The notes below the pieces were generated by a model that searched no databases, was not told the DNA's origin, and saw only the letters and a program-made list of their open reading frames with translations. The position numbers and the translations under genes are program-made. Shown here one piece after another: positions 62,884 to 64,000 of a DNA stretch of 64,000 nucleotides (its first letter is position 1; each line of letters starts with the position of its first letter). The DNA comes from Extensimonas soli (lineage in GTDB: Bacteria; Pseudomonadota; Gammaproteobacteria; Burkholderiales; Burkholderiaceae_C), in NCBI RefSeq assembly GCF_029211265.1, contig NZ_JARGEL010000013.1, positions 434,001-498,000 on the forward strand, in the 5' to 3' direction.

Positions 62884-63719
62884 ATGCGCCCGAGCGCCTG
62901 CACCTTCCAGGCGAGCCAGAACTTGCGCAGCGGCGTGAGCTGGATGCGCTGGTGCAGCACCTGAAAGTTTTCATGGGCGATCTCGCGCAGCAGCGTGCGG
63001 TAGATGCTGGCCATCATCAGGCCGGGCTTTTGCGTGGCGCGGTCGGCCGCGGGCAGCAGCGCCAGCGCCTCGGCGTAGCAGCGCTCGGCGCGCTCGGCCT
63101 GAAAGCGCATCAGCGCCGTGAAGCGCTCCGAGTACCGGCCCTGCAAAATCTCGTGCGCCTTCACGTCGAACTGCTGCAACTCGGCCACGGGCAGGTAGAT
63201 GCGCCCGCGCCGCGCGTCCTCGCCCACGTCGCGGATGATGTTCGTGAGCTGCAGCGCCAGCCCCAGCTGGTGCGCATATTCGGTGGTGCGCGCTTCGGTC
63301 TGGCCGAAGATGCGCGCCGCCACCTCGCCCACCACGCCGGCCACGAGGTGGCAGTAGCGCGCCAGGCCCGCAAAGTCGAGGTAGCGCGTTTGCTCCAGGT
63401 CCATGCGGCAGCCCTCGATCACGGCCTGCAGGTGGCGCGGTTCTATGCCGTACACGCTGCAGTGGGGTAGCAGCGCCTGCATCACCGGGTGGCTGGGCTG
63501 GCCCGCAAAAGTGCGCGCGACCTCGCCCTCCCACCACGCGAGCTTGGTCTGCGCCACACCCGCGTCCGAAACCTCATCGACCACGTCATCGACCGCGCGG
63601 CAAAACGCATAAAACGCCGTGATCGCCGCGCGCCGCGGGCGGGGTAGAAACAAAAAAGCGTAGTAAAAACTGCTGCCCGAGGCCAGGGCCTGCTGTTGGA
63701 CGTATTGCTGCGGCGTCAT
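62880..63719 (-). CDS. hpnD: Presqualene diphosphate synthase HpnD
   Basis: 279 aa squalene/phytoene synthase family enzyme. The first aspartate-rich motif is DDVVDE (about 42-47) in FYAFCRAVDDVVDEVSD, and the second is DVGED (about 163-167) in LQLTNIIRDVGEDARRGRIYLP. It condenses two farnesyl diphosphates to presqualene diphosphate. hpnE follows directly. The usual third enzyme, HpnC, is not next to this pair in the window. Start at ATG 63719. Confidence 0.9.
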   Translation of the reverse strand: MTPQQYVQQQALASGSSFYYAFLFLPRPRRAAITAFYAFCRAVDDVVDEVSDAGVAQTKLAWWEGEVARTFAGQPSHPVMQALLPHCSVYGIEPRHLQAVIEGCRMDLEQTRYLDFAGLARYCHLVAGVVGEVAARIFGQTEARTTEYAHQLGLALQLTNIIRDVGEDARRGRIYLPVAELQQFDVKAHEILQGRYSERFTALMRFQAERAERCYAEALALLPAADRATQKPGLMMASIYRTLLREIAHENFQVLHQRIQLTPLRKFWLAWKVQALGRM

Positions 63720-63764
63720 GGGCTGGGGATTGTCCCATGCGCTCTCAGCAGCAGCCTAACGGCC

Positions 63765-63806
63765 GCGCCAGTTGCCGCGCCATCGTGCCGCGTCTTCATG
63801 AACCAT
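63765..63806 (+). repeat. Degraded end of a family A element
   Basis: CCGCGCCAGTTGCCGCGCCA-type sequence through TCTTCATGAACCAT resembles the right third of the 178-bp element (CTCGCCAGCCGCCTCGCCAT ... GTCCTCATGAACAAT) with several changes. No left end can be found. It lies in the gap between hpnD and the chemotaxis receptor gene. Confidence 0.4.
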
Positions 63807-63911
63807 CACGGATATGTTTTTTTGGGATAGTCCTATGGCGCAGGCCGCCCCAGTGGGCTAGGATGTGGTGTTGGTAAAAAAATGTGTCATGAATATTTCT
63901 TGTGAGGAACC

Positions 63912-64000
63912 ATGCTCAATAACATCCGCATCACCACCAGGTTTGCTTCCTTCATTGCCATTTATTGGGTCTCTTTCGTTCTGGTTTTGGCTGTGAGTCT
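63912..64000 (+). CDS. Methyl-accepting chemotaxis protein, N-terminus only
   Basis: 29 codons are present before the window ends: MLNNIRITTRF then a hydrophobic stretch (ASFIAIYWVSFVLVLAVSL). ATG at 63912 is preceded by TGAGGAACC. The short basic N-terminus followed by a signal-anchor helix is the usual opening of bacterial chemoreceptors, and MLNNIRITTR is a common start in this family. The signalling domain lies outside the window, so the call rests on this beginning only. Confidence 0.55.
   Translation, partial: MLNNIRITTRFASFIAIYWVSFVLVLAVS

Noticed and set aside
1..64000. CRISPR arrays, tRNA or rRNA genes, prophage or complete insertion sequences
   Set aside because: I scanned gaps between genes and found no spaced repeats, cloverleaf or transposase; only the small palindromic elements listed.

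Overview
This is a high-GC chromosomal segment of a betaproteobacterium, most likely Burkholderiales/Comamonadaceae. The assignment rests on gene content (LemA with an M48 peptidase, LolCD next to recJ, a DUF2889 protein, hpnDE, a DUF2788 protein, two truncated haemoglobins with NsrR) and on the style of the intergenic repeats; no marker gene was compared. I see no rRNA, tRNA, CRISPR array, prophage or transposase. About 57 protein genes are supported, two of them cut by the window edges.

Layout. 0-6.4 kb: a Wadjet-type jetABCD locus (anti-plasmid SMC-like complex) on the minus strand, jetD cut by the left edge. 6.5-9.2 kb: cbpAM, a YafJ-type amidotransferase and a small CWC cysteine-rich protein. 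9.3-16.8 kb: truncated haemoglobin II, MaoC-like protein, lemA, M48 peptidase, recJ, a conserved unknown and lolCD. 16.8-18.6 kb: an NO/nitrosative stress module (group III truncated haemoglobin, RIC/YtfE di-iron repair protein, divergent nsrR) around an AT-rich operator region. 18.8-25.2 kb: serB, an alpha/beta hydrolase, and two PLP aminotransferases with a HAD phosphatase and a pair of small DMT transporters. 25.3-29.4 kb: two two-component systems arranged tail to tail.

28.7-33.9 kb is the most interesting stretch. Thermostable-hemolysin family protein, adenylate-forming ligase, haem-oxygenase-like di-metal oxidase, SDR, TPR lipoprotein/secreted protein, response regulator and histidine kinase run head to tail as one predicted operon, which looks like a small self-regulated metabolite pathway. 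34.2-38.5 kb: arginase-fold protein, FemAB-like acyltransferase, MipA and a CaCA antiporter. 38.5-42.5 kb: a repeat-rich gap, a putative Na+/H+ antiporter and a second-type ftsH. 42.5-44.9 kb: a thiosulfate dehydrogenase pair (tsdBA-like). 45.3-49.4 kb: CoA-transferase and a Lon-like protease. 49.6-56.6 kb: a type I restriction-modification operon (hsdR-hsdS-PDDEXK nuclease-hsdM). 56.7-64 kb: hemH, a ferric-reductase-like flavoprotein, a HAD hydrolase, DUF2189 and DUF2788 membrane proteins, hpnDE (squalene/hopanoid) and the start of a chemotaxis receptor.

The window carries several families of non-coding palindromic elements: a 178-bp element in three full copies, a 75-bp element in two copies, a 165-bp element inserted in frame inside a DegT-type aminotransferase, a REP-like hairpin region, and a 17-bp motif scattered between genes. 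They sit at gene ends, promoters, or inside a gene, and are the main sign of genome plasticity beside the two defence loci.
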